Shown: positions 1 through 11,660, counted from the first letter of the stretch. The stretch is DNA of 64,000 nt from Pseudobacter ginsenosidimutans (GCF_007970185.1 NZ_CP042431.1:7609342-7673341), one strand, 5' to 3'. Notes: generated by a model from the sequence alone, not told the origin. Numbers and translations: made by a program.

Positions 1-593
1 GACAGCAACACATCGAGTTTGAAAATATAGCCCAGTAACTTTTTGATCTTTGCATGTTCACGAACTCTGAACAAAGTATCAAAAGCCGTTACAGAAGCAT
101 AAGACAATTTCCCTTTCGATGTTTCTTTCATGGCCGGCTCAAAAGCAGGGTCAGACAGCAACGCCAATACTTCTTGCCGGTCTGCTGCATATTCTTTTAC
201 ATCCGCCACTTCTTTTATATGCAAAAACAACTGTGTGGTTTTGATCAGCTCAATCACAGCCGTTACGCCATTTTGGATTTCCTTTTCCCCGAATACTGCT
301 GTATTGGGGGACCTGTTTTCTGCTTCACCGGCATGGATCAAATATTTCTCGGCCATATCGAACAACACAGCACTGTAGGGAAACGCCAGTTTCGCTTTCG
401 CAAATTGTTCAATGACCGAACTTCGCTGGTTGATCAGTTCCCTGTTACCCAGCGGATGGCGGAACATTTCCTGCAATGCAGCCTCGCCACCACGGGTATG
501 GGTTTGATTATAGATATCATAGATACCTGCCGCATCTTTCTTGCTGAAGATCCGCAGGTCATCGATGGTTTGTTCGTCTGTTTGTAGTTGCAT
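1..593 (-). CDS. MutS-family ATPase, N-terminal part (runs off left edge)
   Basis: The visible 197 residues start at an ATG (593-591), two bases after the stop of the upstream permease gene, so the two are probably cotranslated. Residues about 20-60 (DIYNQTHTRGGEAALQEMF, then HPLGNRELINQR and SSVIEQF) fit the MutS lever/core domain, in which a ThTxxGgxxL segment is followed by a Pl-x5-I-x-R stretch. The mismatch-recognition domain I of true MutS is missing at the N-terminus. This therefore looks like one of the shorter MutS-related proteins of Bacteroidota rather than housekeeping MutS. The ATPase domain would lie outside the window, so function is inferred from the lever domain only. Confidence 0.65.
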   Translation of the reverse strand, partial: MQLQTDEQTIDDLRIFSKKDAAGIYDIYNQTHTRGGEAALQEMFRHPLGNRELINQRSSVIEQFAKAKLAFPYSAVLFDMAEKYLIHAGEAENRSPNTAVFGEKEIQNGVTAVIELIKTTQLFLHIKEVADVKEYAADRQEVLALLSDPAFEPAMKETSKGKLSYASVTAFDTLFRVREHAKIKKLLGYIFKLDVLL

Positions 594-595
594 GA

Positions 596-2916
596 TTATT
601 TTCTTTTACGACGGATCAGGATAATGGAACCCAGCAGCGCCACGGCAGCAGGAAGGATCCATACAAAACTTACTTTCAAAGCGCTGGCCGTATTGGGCGT
701 TATTTTGATGACATTGTCTTTCGGAATAGGTCTTGGTCCGTATACAGGATATTCCTGATGATCGAGCCAGCAATAGATACCACGACCTAAATAGTCTCCT
801 CCCAAATAGCGATTGCTCATAAAGTCTGCATCACCGGCTACAACAATACGTTGCTCTTTATTATTCTGTTTGCGGGACAGGGCTACTACCGGCATAAATG
901 GTCCATTCTTATGATCACCTTCAGCAATATTGATCACAGGTTGCACGGAATCCTTCACCAGCTTTCCTCTTTTCAGCCATACCTGGGGCATAGCTTTTAC
1001 CAATGGCTGGATTGCAAAGCTTCCTGTATCGCTGTACACCACCGGCGTTACACTTTCCATACCAGTATAGAGACTGTCGATAAATTTTGTTCTAAATTGA
1101 ATCAGCTTGTGTTCGTCTGCCAGATATGCTGCCGAATCGGTCAGGAAGGGACCGAGTATATCAGGGGTGTTATGCTTACTCACCTGGATCAGGTTTCCTT
1201 TGTCGAACTGAACGCCTAATGTTGTCATCAGTGGGTTGAGCAGATCTTCTTTGCCGGGTTCACCAAGGATCAGCATATTGCCTCCTCCATTGATGAATTG
1301 TTGAATCTTTTCTTTTTTGATTGCACTCAATTCAGTTTTGGGATCGGCCAGCACCACCATGGCGATATTCTCTTTTTCTGAAAGAATATCCCTGTGGTCC
1401 AGCGAAATGGTATCTACATCGAAACCGTTATTGACGAGGGACGGACGATTCTCTTTTGCTCCTGCTCCAATCGAATATCCTCTTTCTCCAAAAATAAACG
1501 GATCTCTTTCCAGGTTGCCGGAGATGAACAATACTTTAGGCATTTGGAGATTCTGCAAGCGGGACAGCGCGGCTGCCACCTGTGCCTCATCAGGCCACAT
1601 TCCCCCATCCTGAAAGGTTCTCAGGAAAGTGGTTTTCCCCTTGTATTTCACTTGCATCACCAGGCCATAACCTTCCTCTTCCAGGTTGATGATCTTCTTC
1701 ATTTCCTCAGGTGTTCTGAATTTGTTAAGGTCCAGATCCATCGCTTTGGCAACCTCTTTCGCAATATCATGAATGCTTTTCCCGGGGAAGCTTCTGAAAT
1801 AATAACTGTCTGGGCTGAGATCATAATAATATTCAAACTTGAACTCCATATCAGGTTTGAAACGTTGGTATTGTTCCCATAATCCGCTGAGATATTTGTT
1901 ACGGCCTTCAGGAAATCCTGCACCAGCATTTTTTCCCAGCAGGTTGGTATACAGGGTCACTTCAAGCGGTTCTTCAGTCAGTCCCTTTACTATTTTTTGC
2001 ACACGCGGGTGAATGGTATTACTTTTTTCGGCCGTAGCATCGAGGTAGCCCGTGAGCGCGGGCCGGGATGTAACGTACCCCAGCAGAACTGCGCATACAA
2101 CAAGAGCCAGGTATTTACTGAATGTTACATATTTTGGTTTGGATTCCCGGCCTGATTTCAGTTTCAGTAAAGTGAAGCCAATAAACATGGAGATCACGAT
2201 AAAGAAATAGAACAGGTCTTTGGTAGTGATAAGGCCAAATAACATCTTTTCAGTTCTGCCTGAGATCGAAAGGAAATAGGTAAGGTCCCTCACGAAATCG
2301 ATGTCTTGCCATAATGATCCGATACGGCTCAAAATAAAGATGAGGATAAAAGTGCCGATCGCAGAAACGATCTGGTAGGTGGTGAGGCTCGACATGAATA
2401 AGCCGATAGCCGCATACGCACAAATCAGCAGATAAAATCCTAAGGAGGCAGATAAGAGCATTCCAAAATCAACCTGTCTGATATTGAAAGCGCCGGCTAC
2501 CATAAATATTCCCACGATCGATACCAGCAGCAGATTGAAAAGCATCACAGCCAGGTATTTTCCAAAAACGATCTGGCGGGTCTTCACCGGCGAAGAGTAT
2601 AACAATTTGATACTGCCGTTGCTTACTTCCCTGCTAAGTAGCCCCATCGTGATGAGGGGAATGAAGAGGTACAGGTTCATCATCACATTTACAAATATGC
2701 CATCCCTGTCGAGATAGATTATTTTGGTAAATGAAAGGTCAAACCCTTTGAATTTGGGGGATTTCATTCCGAGTTCCTGCATCTTACTCCAGTTATAGAT
2801 CAAACCGGAATAAAAACAGCGCACTGGATCATGAAAACCACTGCGAGGAACCAGGCCACAGGAGAAAAGAATAAGTTCCTGAGTTCAGCCCTTGCTATTT
2901 TGAGAATCGTTTTCAT
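596..2916 (-). CDS. GldF-GldG-like ABC permease/auxiliary fusion, one-base frameshift
   Basis: With one base restored this is a 773-residue membrane protein. The first ~240 residues form an ABC-2 type permease with about six membrane segments (GldF-like). The following ~450 residues are an extracytoplasmic GldG-like (ABC_transp_aux) domain closed by a C-terminal anchor (WILPAAVALLGSIILIRR). The natural start is ATG at 2916 (MKTILKIARAELRNLFF). That frame hits TGA after about 38 codons, and the protein continues in another frame through an A5 run at 2812-2816 (T5 in the sense strand). A sixth T would give QCAVFYSGLIYNW without interruption. The ATPase gene ends 12 bp upstream. Gld-type ABC systems are linked to gliding and export, but the substrate of this fusion type is unknown. 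Confidence 0.8.
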
Positions 2917-2928
2917 CGATGATAAGTG

Positions 2929-3848
2929 TTAAGATTGATTTGAAAGATGTTTAAAGATGTCGTCCAGCAGGTTTTTGTCGAGGTTCACTTCCCTGATCTT
3001 CCATCTATGCTGAACGCCTGCTTCAATGATATTTTCAGTGACCTCCTGGTCTCCTTCGAAATAAATGCGGGCCTGTTTTTCGGTGAGGTATTCTGCGCGT
3101 GAAACACCGGGCACTTTCAGCAGATCGGAAACCGGTGGCGGATTTTCCATTCTTACCAAAACACTTCCGGGCTGAACATAATTATTGAAAGCGTCCATCG
3201 TATCGGAGAATACGATTTGTCCACCTTCGATCATGATCACATCACGGCAGAGCAGATGCACTTCCGATAAGATATGTGAGCTCAGCAGTACAGTATGATC
3301 TTTACCGATCTCTTTGATGAGTTTACGTGCTTCAATGATCTGATTGGGATCGAGCCCATTGGTGGGCTCATCCATCACTACCAGCTTCGGCTTGTGCAAA
3401 ATAGCCTGTGCAATGCCTACACGTTGTTTGTATCCACCGGACAGGTTATTGATGAGGCGTGAGCTGAAATGTGAAATGCCTGTTCGTTCCATCGCTTCTG
3501 CTACGGCAGACCTGATATTGTTCTTGTTCATCAGCCGCAGGTCAGCAGCGTAATGCAGGTATTCGTTCACAGTAAAATCAGGATAGAGCGGAGGCGTTTG
3601 CGGGAGGAAGCCAATATTCATTTTTGCAGCCTCTGCCTCTTTCCGGGTATCCTTTCCATCGATAAAAACATTACCCTGTGTTTGATTGAGTACTCCGCAA
3701 ATAATATTCATGGTGGTTGATTTACCGGCTCCGTTGGAACCCAGCAAACCAATCACCCCGTCTGGTTGATCTCGAGATTGATATCCCTGATGGCCCAGGC
3801 CGTACTGTATTTATGCGAAAGATTTTCAACTTTTAAAATACTGCTCAT
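2929..3848 (-). CDS. ABC transporter ATP-binding protein (GldA-like), one-base frameshift
   Basis: This is the cytoplasmic ATPase partner of the adjacent permease, 306 residues when one base is restored. Motifs are Walker A GSNGAGKST (~37-45), signature LSGGYKQR (~136) and Walker B LVVMDEP (~156) followed by the H-loop LLSSHILSE. The start is ATG 3848 (MSSILKVENLSHKYS). That frame stops at TGA (3755-3753) just past a C4 run at 3756-3759; a fifth C restores INQTGVIGLLGSNGAGK. Without repair only a GTG-started 275-residue product lacking the first beta strands could be made. The C-terminal ~80 residues resemble the accessory tail of GldA/NatA-type ATPases. First gene of the ATPase-permease-MutS-like operon. 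Confidence 0.85.
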
Positions 3849-3998
3849 TGTTGCATATTGAATTGTATGATTAATAGGATCATTATGAAATCAGGTAAAA
3901 GTTTTGGGCAATAGGATCCCTGAAGCACAGGAAAAATTTTTTCAAACTCTGCCTGTACCAGTATTGAGCACCGTTCAATTACTTCTACCCTTTACTCA

Positions 3999-5603
3999 TC
4001 AGGGCATTGGATTGAACGTAACATCCACGATCTTCGGGAACCCGGTTTCTTCCGCTTCCTTTACAGGCAGCTGGTGGCCCAGCGGAAGTTCGTATTGTCT
4101 GAATATGCCACTGTTATCCGGGTTGGCAGGATCGTAAGTACACACCACCAATCTCTTGAACAGTTCATTATAGACGGCTTGTCTGCCAGGCGTTCTGACC
4201 ATGCCTGGTGTATATCGTTGCATTTTGATAAGGCTGATGGTTTCATTGGCGAAAGTGAGAAGGTTGATTGCCTGACCCATTTTGTAATCATAGGCTTTCA
4301 CTTGATTTCCTTTGGTATAGACCAGGTAATTGGTACTGGTGTTGATCTCAATAAAAGGAGAACCGGCCACTTCCTTTGCGTCTGCTGAATTCATTTTCTT
4401 CACAGATTTCAGGATGGCATTGGAAAGGAACTCGATCACATATCCTTCTTCAGTAACCGGGTTATACAGGAAGGCTGTAATGAGATCTTCATCGATCATA
4501 CCTTCCATTTTGGTGTTCATTGCTTTGGGCAGGAAGCCATTTTTAGAAAAAGGAAGATTGAGAGGGAACACTCCATTGACATTTGAATTTCCTTGTGCAT
4601 GGGCTCTTACAAATTCATAGTTCTCCATATCATACAGGAACCTGTTGAATTCGGTAGCTAACCATCCAGGTCCGGTTAAAGTATGAACAGGTGAGGCTTT
4701 GAAGGCTGGCGCACCGGGTTCCAATGGCGGAGAGGTGCTGAACATGTCATGTGCGTATATGCCAAAGTAGCTCATATAAAAAGTGACGAATCTGTAGACT
4801 TTATTGTCTTGTGTTCCCACAAAACTGCTTTCTCCGGAAACATTCAGCACCACAGGAGAAGTTTCAGTGGGCACCATCGTTTGATTGAGATAACCGGTAA
4901 TATCTTCATTAACCATAAAATCCATGCTTCTGAAAAATTTTATTTCCTTATCGGTGGTCAGCCCCATCCATTGATAAGGACTCAAACCCCATGGTATATC
5001 GGCTCCGATATTGTTGAGAGAAACAGGCTTACCGGTAATTGGTAAATGAATACCCAGTTCGGATTCGATATCGATAAATTTTTTATACCCGTTAGCAGTA
5101 TAAGTGAGCACGCTCAATTTTGCTGTTCCGGATTTGTCGCCGAGTAATACCCAACCTTCACGGGTTGCCGTAGTCAGGAACACGCTGGTATTGGCCAGTT
5201 TCGATTTACCGGTTGTTTTTTCGGTAACGGTGAGCAGACAGGGAATACTGGCAGGGTCCTGATTTTCGAAATCCCCGTAAGTCAGGTAAGAGCGGTGACT
5301 GATGGTATCATGTGTATTGAGGTTGGTCCATACGAAATGATAGTCTGCCGTATCGAAACCTGCTGGTTCACCGGGAATACGGATATTGGCTTTGATGGAA
5401 TCTCCGCCTTCGATCCCTTTGATGATTGTAGTAGTTCCGGAAGGTAACTCAAGCACAAATTCTTTTGAGTTACCTGAATCTGCACTAACAAGATCTTTTT
5501 TACAGCCGCTGATGATAAGCAGTATCGAGCATGCCAGCAGCGCTCCGGGCCATAGCTTTCGCGGGCCGGGTTTGAATGCAGAAAAACTATATAAATATTT
5601 CAT
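3999..5603 (-). CDS. PKD-like family lipoprotein of the SusCD locus
   Basis: A 534-residue predicted lipoprotein. It has a signal peptide with lipobox LIISGC (Cys34), then an N-terminal Ig/PKD-like region and a long C-terminal part rich in beta strands. Size, composition and place in the locus match the PKD-like lipoproteins that often follow DUF4843 genes in Bacteroidota Sus loci. ATG 5603 is chosen because it immediately precedes the signal peptide; the reading frame is open for another 54 codons upstream but has no signal-like start there. The gene lies 43 bp after the DUF4843 gene and is last in the operon. It is probably surface-exposed and binds ligand; the ligand is not evident. Confidence 0.7.
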   Translation of the reverse strand: MKYLYSFSAFKPGPRKLWPGALLACSILLIISGCKKDLVSADSGNSKEFVLELPSGTTTIIKGIEGGDSIKANIRIPGEPAGFDTADYHFVWTNLNTHDTISHRSYLTYGDFENQDPASIPCLLTVTEKTTGKSKLANTSVFLTTATREGWVLLGDKSGTAKLSVLTYTANGYKKFIDIESELGIHLPITGKPVSLNNIGADIPWGLSPYQWMGLTTDKEIKFFRSMDFMVNEDITGYLNQTMVPTETSPVVLNVSGESSFVGTQDNKVYRFVTFYMSYFGIYAHDMFSTSPPLEPGAPAFKASPVHTLTGPGWLATEFNRFLYDMENYEFVRAHAQGNSNVNGVFPLNLPFSKNGFLPKAMNTKMEGMIDEDLITAFLYNPVTEEGYVIEFLSNAILKSVKKMNSADAKEVAGSPFIEINTSTNYLVYTKGNQVKAYDYKMGQAINLLTFANETISLIKMQRYTPGMVRTPGRQAVYNELFKRLVVCTYDPANPDNSGIFRQYELPLGHQLPVKEAEETGFPKIVDVTFNPMP

Positions 5604-5646
5604 TGTTGTAGTATTGGTAAACTTGAATTGAAACATAAAAACCATA

Positions 5647-6558
5647 TCATGGGAAACTGATCTCATTACCATTTCCGTCCAGTACAGGATGTCCGGCATT
5701 CTTCTTCTCAATAAGAAGGGTTTTGGAAAGGGAGATGATTTCTGTTTTGATACTGTTATAGGCATCCCTCAACGGCCCTGATGAAATGCCCGTTAAGAGG
5801 ATTTCAGTATCATCAATAAAATTATAGAGGTCGTTAAAACTGAATGGATCGAAATACAGGTGTTTGCCAGCTTGCAGATCGATGAAATTATTCAGCGTGG
5901 TCATATTCGCATTCGATTGCCAATAGGCCGCGCCCTTACGATTGACAGCTTCCTGCATCACGATCATTTTCGCAGCAGAAAAATTACCATAGAAAGTTTC
6001 ATTCCTGTCAAAATAAGCAGGCTGCTGAAGCATGTTCCCGAATTTGTAGGTGATCCTGTACCAGGTATGATTACCAGGTTTGAAAAACTGGTTATTCTTC
6101 AGGGTGAGTGTTAAAGTTTTTGTTGCCGTGTCAGACAATGGTGGTCTGACCAGTTTCAGCTTGAGTTTATGTACCGACTCGTTGGCGCTGATATAGATAG
6201 AATCAAGAGGAGGCAGCACAGCATATTCAACGCCATTCCCTTCCACTTCCAGTAGTACGGGCCGGTTCTTGTCTGACATTCTTCCTTCTGCCCTGATCAA
6301 TAAATTGTGATTGTACACCTCATTTAATTTCAGGGTATCCATTTGATTGAAACTGATGAGGAAGGAAAATTCCTTTTCTGCAACGTATACATTCTGAATA
6401 TTTCTGACGTTTGCATCGAGAATATTGGTATTGACAAAATAGGTGAAATCCTCACCCGAAAATTTTGGCGGCATTTCCTTTTTGCAAGACAAGAGTGAAA
6501 TCATCACTATTGCCAGGCTGAGGAGTTGGAGTGTATTCGATTTATTGTTGGCTTGCAT
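5647..6558 (-). CDS. DUF4843 domain lipoprotein
   Basis: 303 residues with a lipoprotein signal (LLSC, Cys25). The body fits the DUF4843 family: an N-terminal FTYFVN strand, a central FLISFNQMDTL segment, and a KPGNHTWYRITYKFGNML-type region near residue 170. Members are encoded almost only between susD and other lipoprotein genes in Bacteroidota and are thought to be surface accessory proteins. The start follows SusD by 52 bp in the same operon. The biochemical role is unknown. Confidence 0.75.
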   Translation of the reverse strand: MQANNKSNTLQLLSLAIVMISLLSCKKEMPPKFSGEDFTYFVNTNILDANVRNIQNVYVAEKEFSFLISFNQMDTLKLNEVYNHNLLIRAEGRMSDKNRPVLLEVEGNGVEYAVLPPLDSIYISANESVHKLKLKLVRPPLSDTATKTLTLTLKNNQFFKPGNHTWYRITYKFGNMLQQPAYFDRNETFYGNFSAAKMIVMQEAVNRKGAAYWQSNANMTTLNNFIDLQAGKHLYFDPFSFNDLYNFIDDTEILLTGISSGPLRDAYNSIKTEIISLSKTLLIEKKNAGHPVLDGNGNEISFP

Positions 6559-6610
6559 GGATCACATTTTTGATATAACGCATTGAAGTTAGCTGGGGAT
6601 CATCCTGCAC

Positions 6611-8071
6611 TTATTGACGATAATAAGTTTCGTCCTCAGGCAGCGGCACAACATATTTACCGGCATCCATTGTAACGGTGCTGGTACCTGTATACGATGT
6701 GATAGTTCCCAGGTTCAGTCGCTTGAACATAAAATAAGTTTGTCCCTCACCAATAAACTCTCTCTCATACTCTTTGCGGATCTCCAATAACAGATCAGCG
6801 GAGGTACTGGCAGGCTGATAATTCACAGGGGTGAGGCCGCGACTCAATCGCAGACTGTTCAGGTAAAAATAACCTTGCTGAAGATCAGGCGCCGTTTCTG
6901 CGGCAATCAGGTAGAGCTCAGCTTTTTTGATCAGAGGCTGATAATACCTGAAGGTGGCATCTGTGATATTGGCGTTACTATGCTTTACGAAAACCTTGTA
7001 GTTCTTATTGCCTTCCACTCCTGTTTTGAACCAGTATCGTAAACGAAGATCGGTTGATGCAGGATCATACATTGCATCCAGCTTTTCCTGTGTGGGTGTA
7101 TAGATCATTTCATCATGAACGAGGGGACTGAACATACGGCGGTAATAATCATACAGGCTCCTGTTATCGATCCCAAAAAAGGTCTCTTTACTCAGCAAGG
7201 GATCTGAGGCCATTTGCTGTTCAGTTTGCCAGGGGAAGAACGCTTCCTGTTCTGCGATGATCGATTGTGCCGCTGTACCTGCCAGTTCTTTTTTGCCGGC
7301 ATATAAGAGTACTCTTGCCTGTAAGGTCCTTACAGCATAGTAGTTCATCCGGCGATGGCGGTTAGACAGGTAGTCCATTACTTGTCCATCAGCTGGCATT
7401 CCGCTGCGGTCAGCGCCTTTGGTACGGACGGGATCTTTTTCCAGCAGTTTAACAGCTGCATCCAGGTCTTCAAGGATCTTATCGATTGCAGCAGTGGCGG
7501 ATAAAAGCGGTTGTGCTTCAATGGCAGGCTTTGTTATATAAGGAATAGCGGTATTACCCGGAGAGGCGGCATATACAGGACCGAAGATGCGCAGCATATC
7601 AAAATGTAAAAATGCACGGATGGCATAGGCTTCTCCCAACAGGATCTTTTTTTCAACAGGCTCAACCACATTAAAGGAAGGGTTCTCCAGCTTGCTGCAA
7701 AAAACATTAGCGCCAAGAATAGTGCGGTACGACTTGCTCCATACCTGCGAAAACAAAGATCTCACCGCAGTCATGTTATAATCCTTGAACAGATTCTGGT
7801 GTTCGCCGGCGATGGGATAGAAATACTGTGCAAACTGTTCTGTGCCTCCAATAGTAAGGGTTTTGCCATACAGCATGGAATCAGGCAATGATTGATACAG
7901 TCCATTCAATGCAGCTTCCACGCCTTTCTTTGTGGAGAAGGCTTCTTCTTCGAACATATAATCCCTGGGCTGTACATCCAGGAATTTTTTGCAGGAAAAG
8001 AACTGGAAAGACAGCAGGCAGCACACCAGTGTTACCCGGATTGTTCTATTGGTAAGATGTAATTTTTTCAT
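6611..8071 (-). CDS. SusD/RagB-family nutrient-binding lipoprotein
   Basis: 486 residues with lipobox QFFSC (Cys27) followed by KKFLDVQPRDY, the usual mature N-terminus of SusD proteins. The TPR-like helical segments (for example AYAIRAFLHFDMLRIFG near residue 150) and the C-terminal RKEYEREFIGEGQTYFMFKRL motif are diagnostic. SusD proteins form the lid over the SusC pore and capture ligand at the cell surface. The gene starts 9 bp after the SusC stop, so the two are tightly coupled. No glycoside hydrolase, protease or lyase sits in the locus, so substrate class cannot be assigned. Confidence 0.93.
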   Translation of the reverse strand: MKKLHLTNRTIRVTLVCCLLSFQFFSCKKFLDVQPRDYMFEEEAFSTKKGVEAALNGLYQSLPDSMLYGKTLTIGGTEQFAQYFYPIAGEHQNLFKDYNMTAVRSLFSQVWSKSYRTILGANVFCSKLENPSFNVVEPVEKKILLGEAYAIRAFLHFDMLRIFGPVYAASPGNTAIPYITKPAIEAQPLLSATAAIDKILEDLDAAVKLLEKDPVRTKGADRSGMPADGQVMDYLSNRHRRMNYYAVRTLQARVLLYAGKKELAGTAAQSIIAEQEAFFPWQTEQQMASDPLLSKETFFGIDNRSLYDYYRRMFSPLVHDEMIYTPTQEKLDAMYDPASTDLRLRYWFKTGVEGNKNYKVFVKHSNANITDATFRYYQPLIKKAELYLIAAETAPDLQQGYFYLNSLRLSRGLTPVNYQPASTSADLLLEIRKEYEREFIGEGQTYFMFKRLNLGTITSYTGTSTVTMDAGKYVVPLPEDETYYRQ

Positions 8072-8080
8072 TCTCCTGGT

Positions 8081-11000
8081 TTAGAAAGTGATACTGAGGT
8101 TAACCGTCACAGATCGCTGGAAAGGATAATCGATACCCCGTTCCAGTTTGATATTCGACAATTGGAATTGGAAAATATTCGATGTGGTGATACCCATATT
8201 GAGTGATCGCATTCCCAGCTTCTTCCGGATGCGGTCTTTCAGACCTTGCGAATATTGGTCAAGCAGATCATAGTTGAAATTGATCCCTTCCACATACAAT
8301 GTATTTTCTTTTTGCAGGAACCGGGACGACATGCCCAGTGATTGCTGTGTGATACCCAGGAAAGAGGCATCATCACCTGGTTTTTGCCAGCGTACATAAA
8401 GAGCCCTGCGGTCCTGGTTGAATTCCATTTTTTCCGGAGTGATATTTTCCACTTTGTTATACAGCGCACTGTTGAACTTCATTTCCTGCAATACATAACG
8501 GGTGTATACAGAGAGTGTGAACCTGCGGTACCTCAGGCGCATATTGATATTTCCCTGAGATACCGGTCGGCTGCTGCCCACTACCACTTCATTGTTCTTA
8601 TCGAACAGATAAGTATAATTGCCATCCTTATCCAGGAATACTTCCATTCCCATTCCTTGTCCGATACCGAGTGAGCGTACAGCATATAAGTCATCCGGAC
8701 TGGCGCCGTCATAATATCTTTGAGCGTATCCACCTTTGCGGGCAGAATCGTTGAACTTGCTCAGTGCATCACCCAATCCACTGTAAACACTTTTGTAGAA
8801 TAAGGGAGCATTGATGCCGACAGTGAGTGTCCAGTCTTTTTTATTGATCAAACGGGCATCGAATTGAAAATCGAGACCTGTGGTTGTTAGTTTTCCAATA
8901 TTTTTTGGAATACCATCCGTAAGCCCCACAGAAAGTGGCAGCGGCATTGTGATGATCATTGGATCGGTGAAATTCCTGAAACCTGCCAGTGTCAGGGAGA
9001 GCATATTGTTTAAGAATCTTCCTGAAAGGCTATAACTTAAGCTATATGTTTTAGTCCAGTCGAGATTTGGGTTTCCAAAACTCATCAGCTGAATGGATTC
9101 ACCAAAATAAGAAGGCGCATTGTTGAGCTTGTAAGTGCTTTTTGAGCCGAAATTTCCTGCGTTCTCATTTCCCGTGAGACCGAAATTAGCGGAGATATTC
9201 AAATGATCGATCCAGCGTACATCTTGCATAAAGTTTTCTCTGCCCAGGTTCCAGCCTGCTCCCATCGAGTAGAAAGATTGATAAGGATTGTCAGATCCGA
9301 AATTGCTGGCCCCGGATAATTTGTACGAGAGATCGAGGTTGTAACGCATATCGTATGAATAGCTCAAGCTGGCGGTAACGCCTATAGAGTTTTGCCTGGT
9401 AGCTGATCCTTGTGGTCTTCCGTCGATACTATATGAATTGGCCAGATAGAGCAGCGGCTCTGCCGTGGTGGCAAATCCTACAGCGGAAATGGATTGAATA
9501 CTGGTAGCATTTTTTGCAATATCACCCCGCAGGTTCGATGTGAGGATATGCTTACCTCCAATCACTTTGTTATAGGTGAGTGTAAGAAATCCATTATAAT
9601 TCTCCGATGCGGCGTTGCTTTGTTCATAGCTTCCTTTTTGAAGTGCCTCTACATCATTGAATTGGGTATGAAGGGGAGAAAGGAAGAAATCGGTTTGATC
9701 GGATGTTTTTGCATATTGAAATCCACCAGACACCCGCAGAAAAGGAAGCAGGTCCCAATGTAACATCAGGTTATTGGTGATCATATTACTTATGGCAGTG
9801 TTCTTATGCGGCAGAAGTGCATTGTACAACGGATTGTTGAACCTGTAACTCATCTTCGCCATAAAATTGTTCTGAACGAAATGCTCCGTATGTTGATCCT
9901 CCAGGAATCTGGCTGCATAATTGATCCGGTAATAAGGCGGGATACGTACAAAATTGGTGAAAGAGCCATATGGGCTACCTTCCCGTTTGTCGCCTCTTAT
10001 GGTAAGATTATTCGAAACAGTGATCTTCCCTTTACGGTAATTCAGATTGGCATACCCCGAGTTGGTATTATTTTCAGAACCTTTCATTACGCCGGTGTTT
10101 CCGTTCTTTGACAGTCCCAATGTATAATTGAAAAAGCCATCGCCACCTGTTACAGACAAATGATGGTTCAATGTTCCTGCAGTTTGCAGTGGAACTTTCA
10201 TCCAGTTTGAATTGACCCCGTCGAGAATGGCATTTTTTCGATAGGCATGTTTTTGTTTGACAAGTAGCAGGTTGGCCTCGTTCTCAAATACACCGAAGGG
10301 GCCAGGTGCATCTACTCCTACTGAAGCCAGTTCCTGGAATTTGAGCAATTCTTCCGCTGTCATCATATTGTATCCGCTCAAATCCGGCATCGTTACAGTA
10401 CCTGTAGCTGTATACGAAATGGTCAGATCGCCACTTGTAGGGCGGATGGTTTCCACCACTACTACGCCATTGGCAGAACGGGAACCATACAGGGCAGTAG
10501 AAGCAGCATCCTTCAACAGTGTTACACTGGCGATCCGGTTGATATCAAGACTCATGATGGATTGGAGATTGGTCTCAAATCCATCGAGAATGAACAGTGG
10601 TCTGTTGGGGTCATTTTCGTATTGCAATTTCAGTTGCTGGCTGTACTGTCCGGGGGTGGGAGGCGGAGGGGTTCTGCTCCCACGCATTTCTATTTTTGGC
10701 AATTGATTGGGATCGGAGCCGAGATTGTTATTGCGAATGATCTTCAGGGAGGGATCGAGCAGGTTCAGCGCTTCCAGAATATTTTGCCGGCTGGCAGTGC
10801 GAATTTCCTTACCTGAATATTTTTTGGTGACGCCTGTAAAAGTCTCTTTTCTGCGATCGAACATACCAGTGCTTACCACAACTTCATCCAGGTCTTTCAC
10901 TTCCTGTTTCATGTAAAATGTAAAAGCAGTGGCAGATGATTTGATGAAACTACCATTGTTGGTGAAAGCCATTTTACCGATAGGAGCATTCAACAATTGA

Positions 11001-11613
11001 GCACCGGTTAAGGTTAGTGGCAGAAATCCGACTGAGGTGATTACAAGTGTTTCGCCTTCTTTGATACTACTGAGCGTAAACCCGCCATCATTATCAGTAG
11101 AACCTTTGATGTTGGATCCTTTCAGCAGGAAGGTGGCGCTGGTAACAGGAACTCCGGCAGAATCCACCACTTTGAATTGCAGTTTTTGAAACAGCAGCAG
11201 CTCTTCACCGATGACGGGTGAAGGCAGTGCTTTAATTTTTATGACCACCACTTTATCGATCACGGAATACGTGAGGGGCTGGTGGTTGAAAATAATACTC
11301 AATACAGTTTCGATAGTAGCATCGTGAACAGACAGATCTACTTTTTCAGTCTTTTTCAATACATCGCTGCCGTATACGAAATTATACCCCGCCTGCCTGG
11401 TGATTTCCCTGAATACCTTTTCAAGGGGGCATTCTTCACGGATAGTGTGATCTGGGAAAATCCTCCTGCGCTGGCGTGCAGGCTCGCAATGGTTAGTAAA
11501 ATAGCCGTCAATCTCATAACCAGAAATATTTTGGATAATCGCTGTCGTTTGGCTACAGAAAAATTACAGCATGGCACAGGCCTTAAGCCTGTACAAAGCA
11601 ATTTTAAATGCAT
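8081..11613 (-). CDS. SusC/RagA TonB-dependent outer-membrane transporter, one-base frameshift
   Basis: About 1177 residues when repaired. Order of parts: N-terminal leader and signal segment (MRLTAILLTIASLHASA), STN domain, carboxypeptidase-regulatory beta sandwich (~VDSAGVPVTSATFLLKG), TonB plug (DLDEVVVSTG ... EIRTASRQNILEAL), then the barrel ending in SVTVNLSITF. The STN domain marks a transducer able to signal to the FecR/sigma pair upstream. The frame breaks at a G5 run (11425-11429): a sixth base restores KNAPLEKVFREITRQAGYNF. As given, the N-terminal piece stops at 11356 and the remainder lacks a signal peptide. ATG 11613 (MHLKLLC) is preferred because such leaders are common in this family; ATG 11517 is the alternative. 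Confidence 0.9.
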
Positions 11614-11633
11614 AACTTTGATAGGTAGTTTAC

Positions 11634-11660
11634 CTGTTGGGAAAGCAATTGTCCCAACAG
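11634..11660. promoter_or_regulatory. Inverted repeat just upstream of susC
   Basis: Arms CTGTTGGG (11634-11641) and CCCAACAG (11653-11660) are perfectly complementary around an 11-base loop. They end 21 bp before the susC start on the coding strand. This could be a leader hairpin or an operator. It has no T-tract on the minus strand, so it is not a conventional terminator of susC transcription. Confidence 0.4.
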
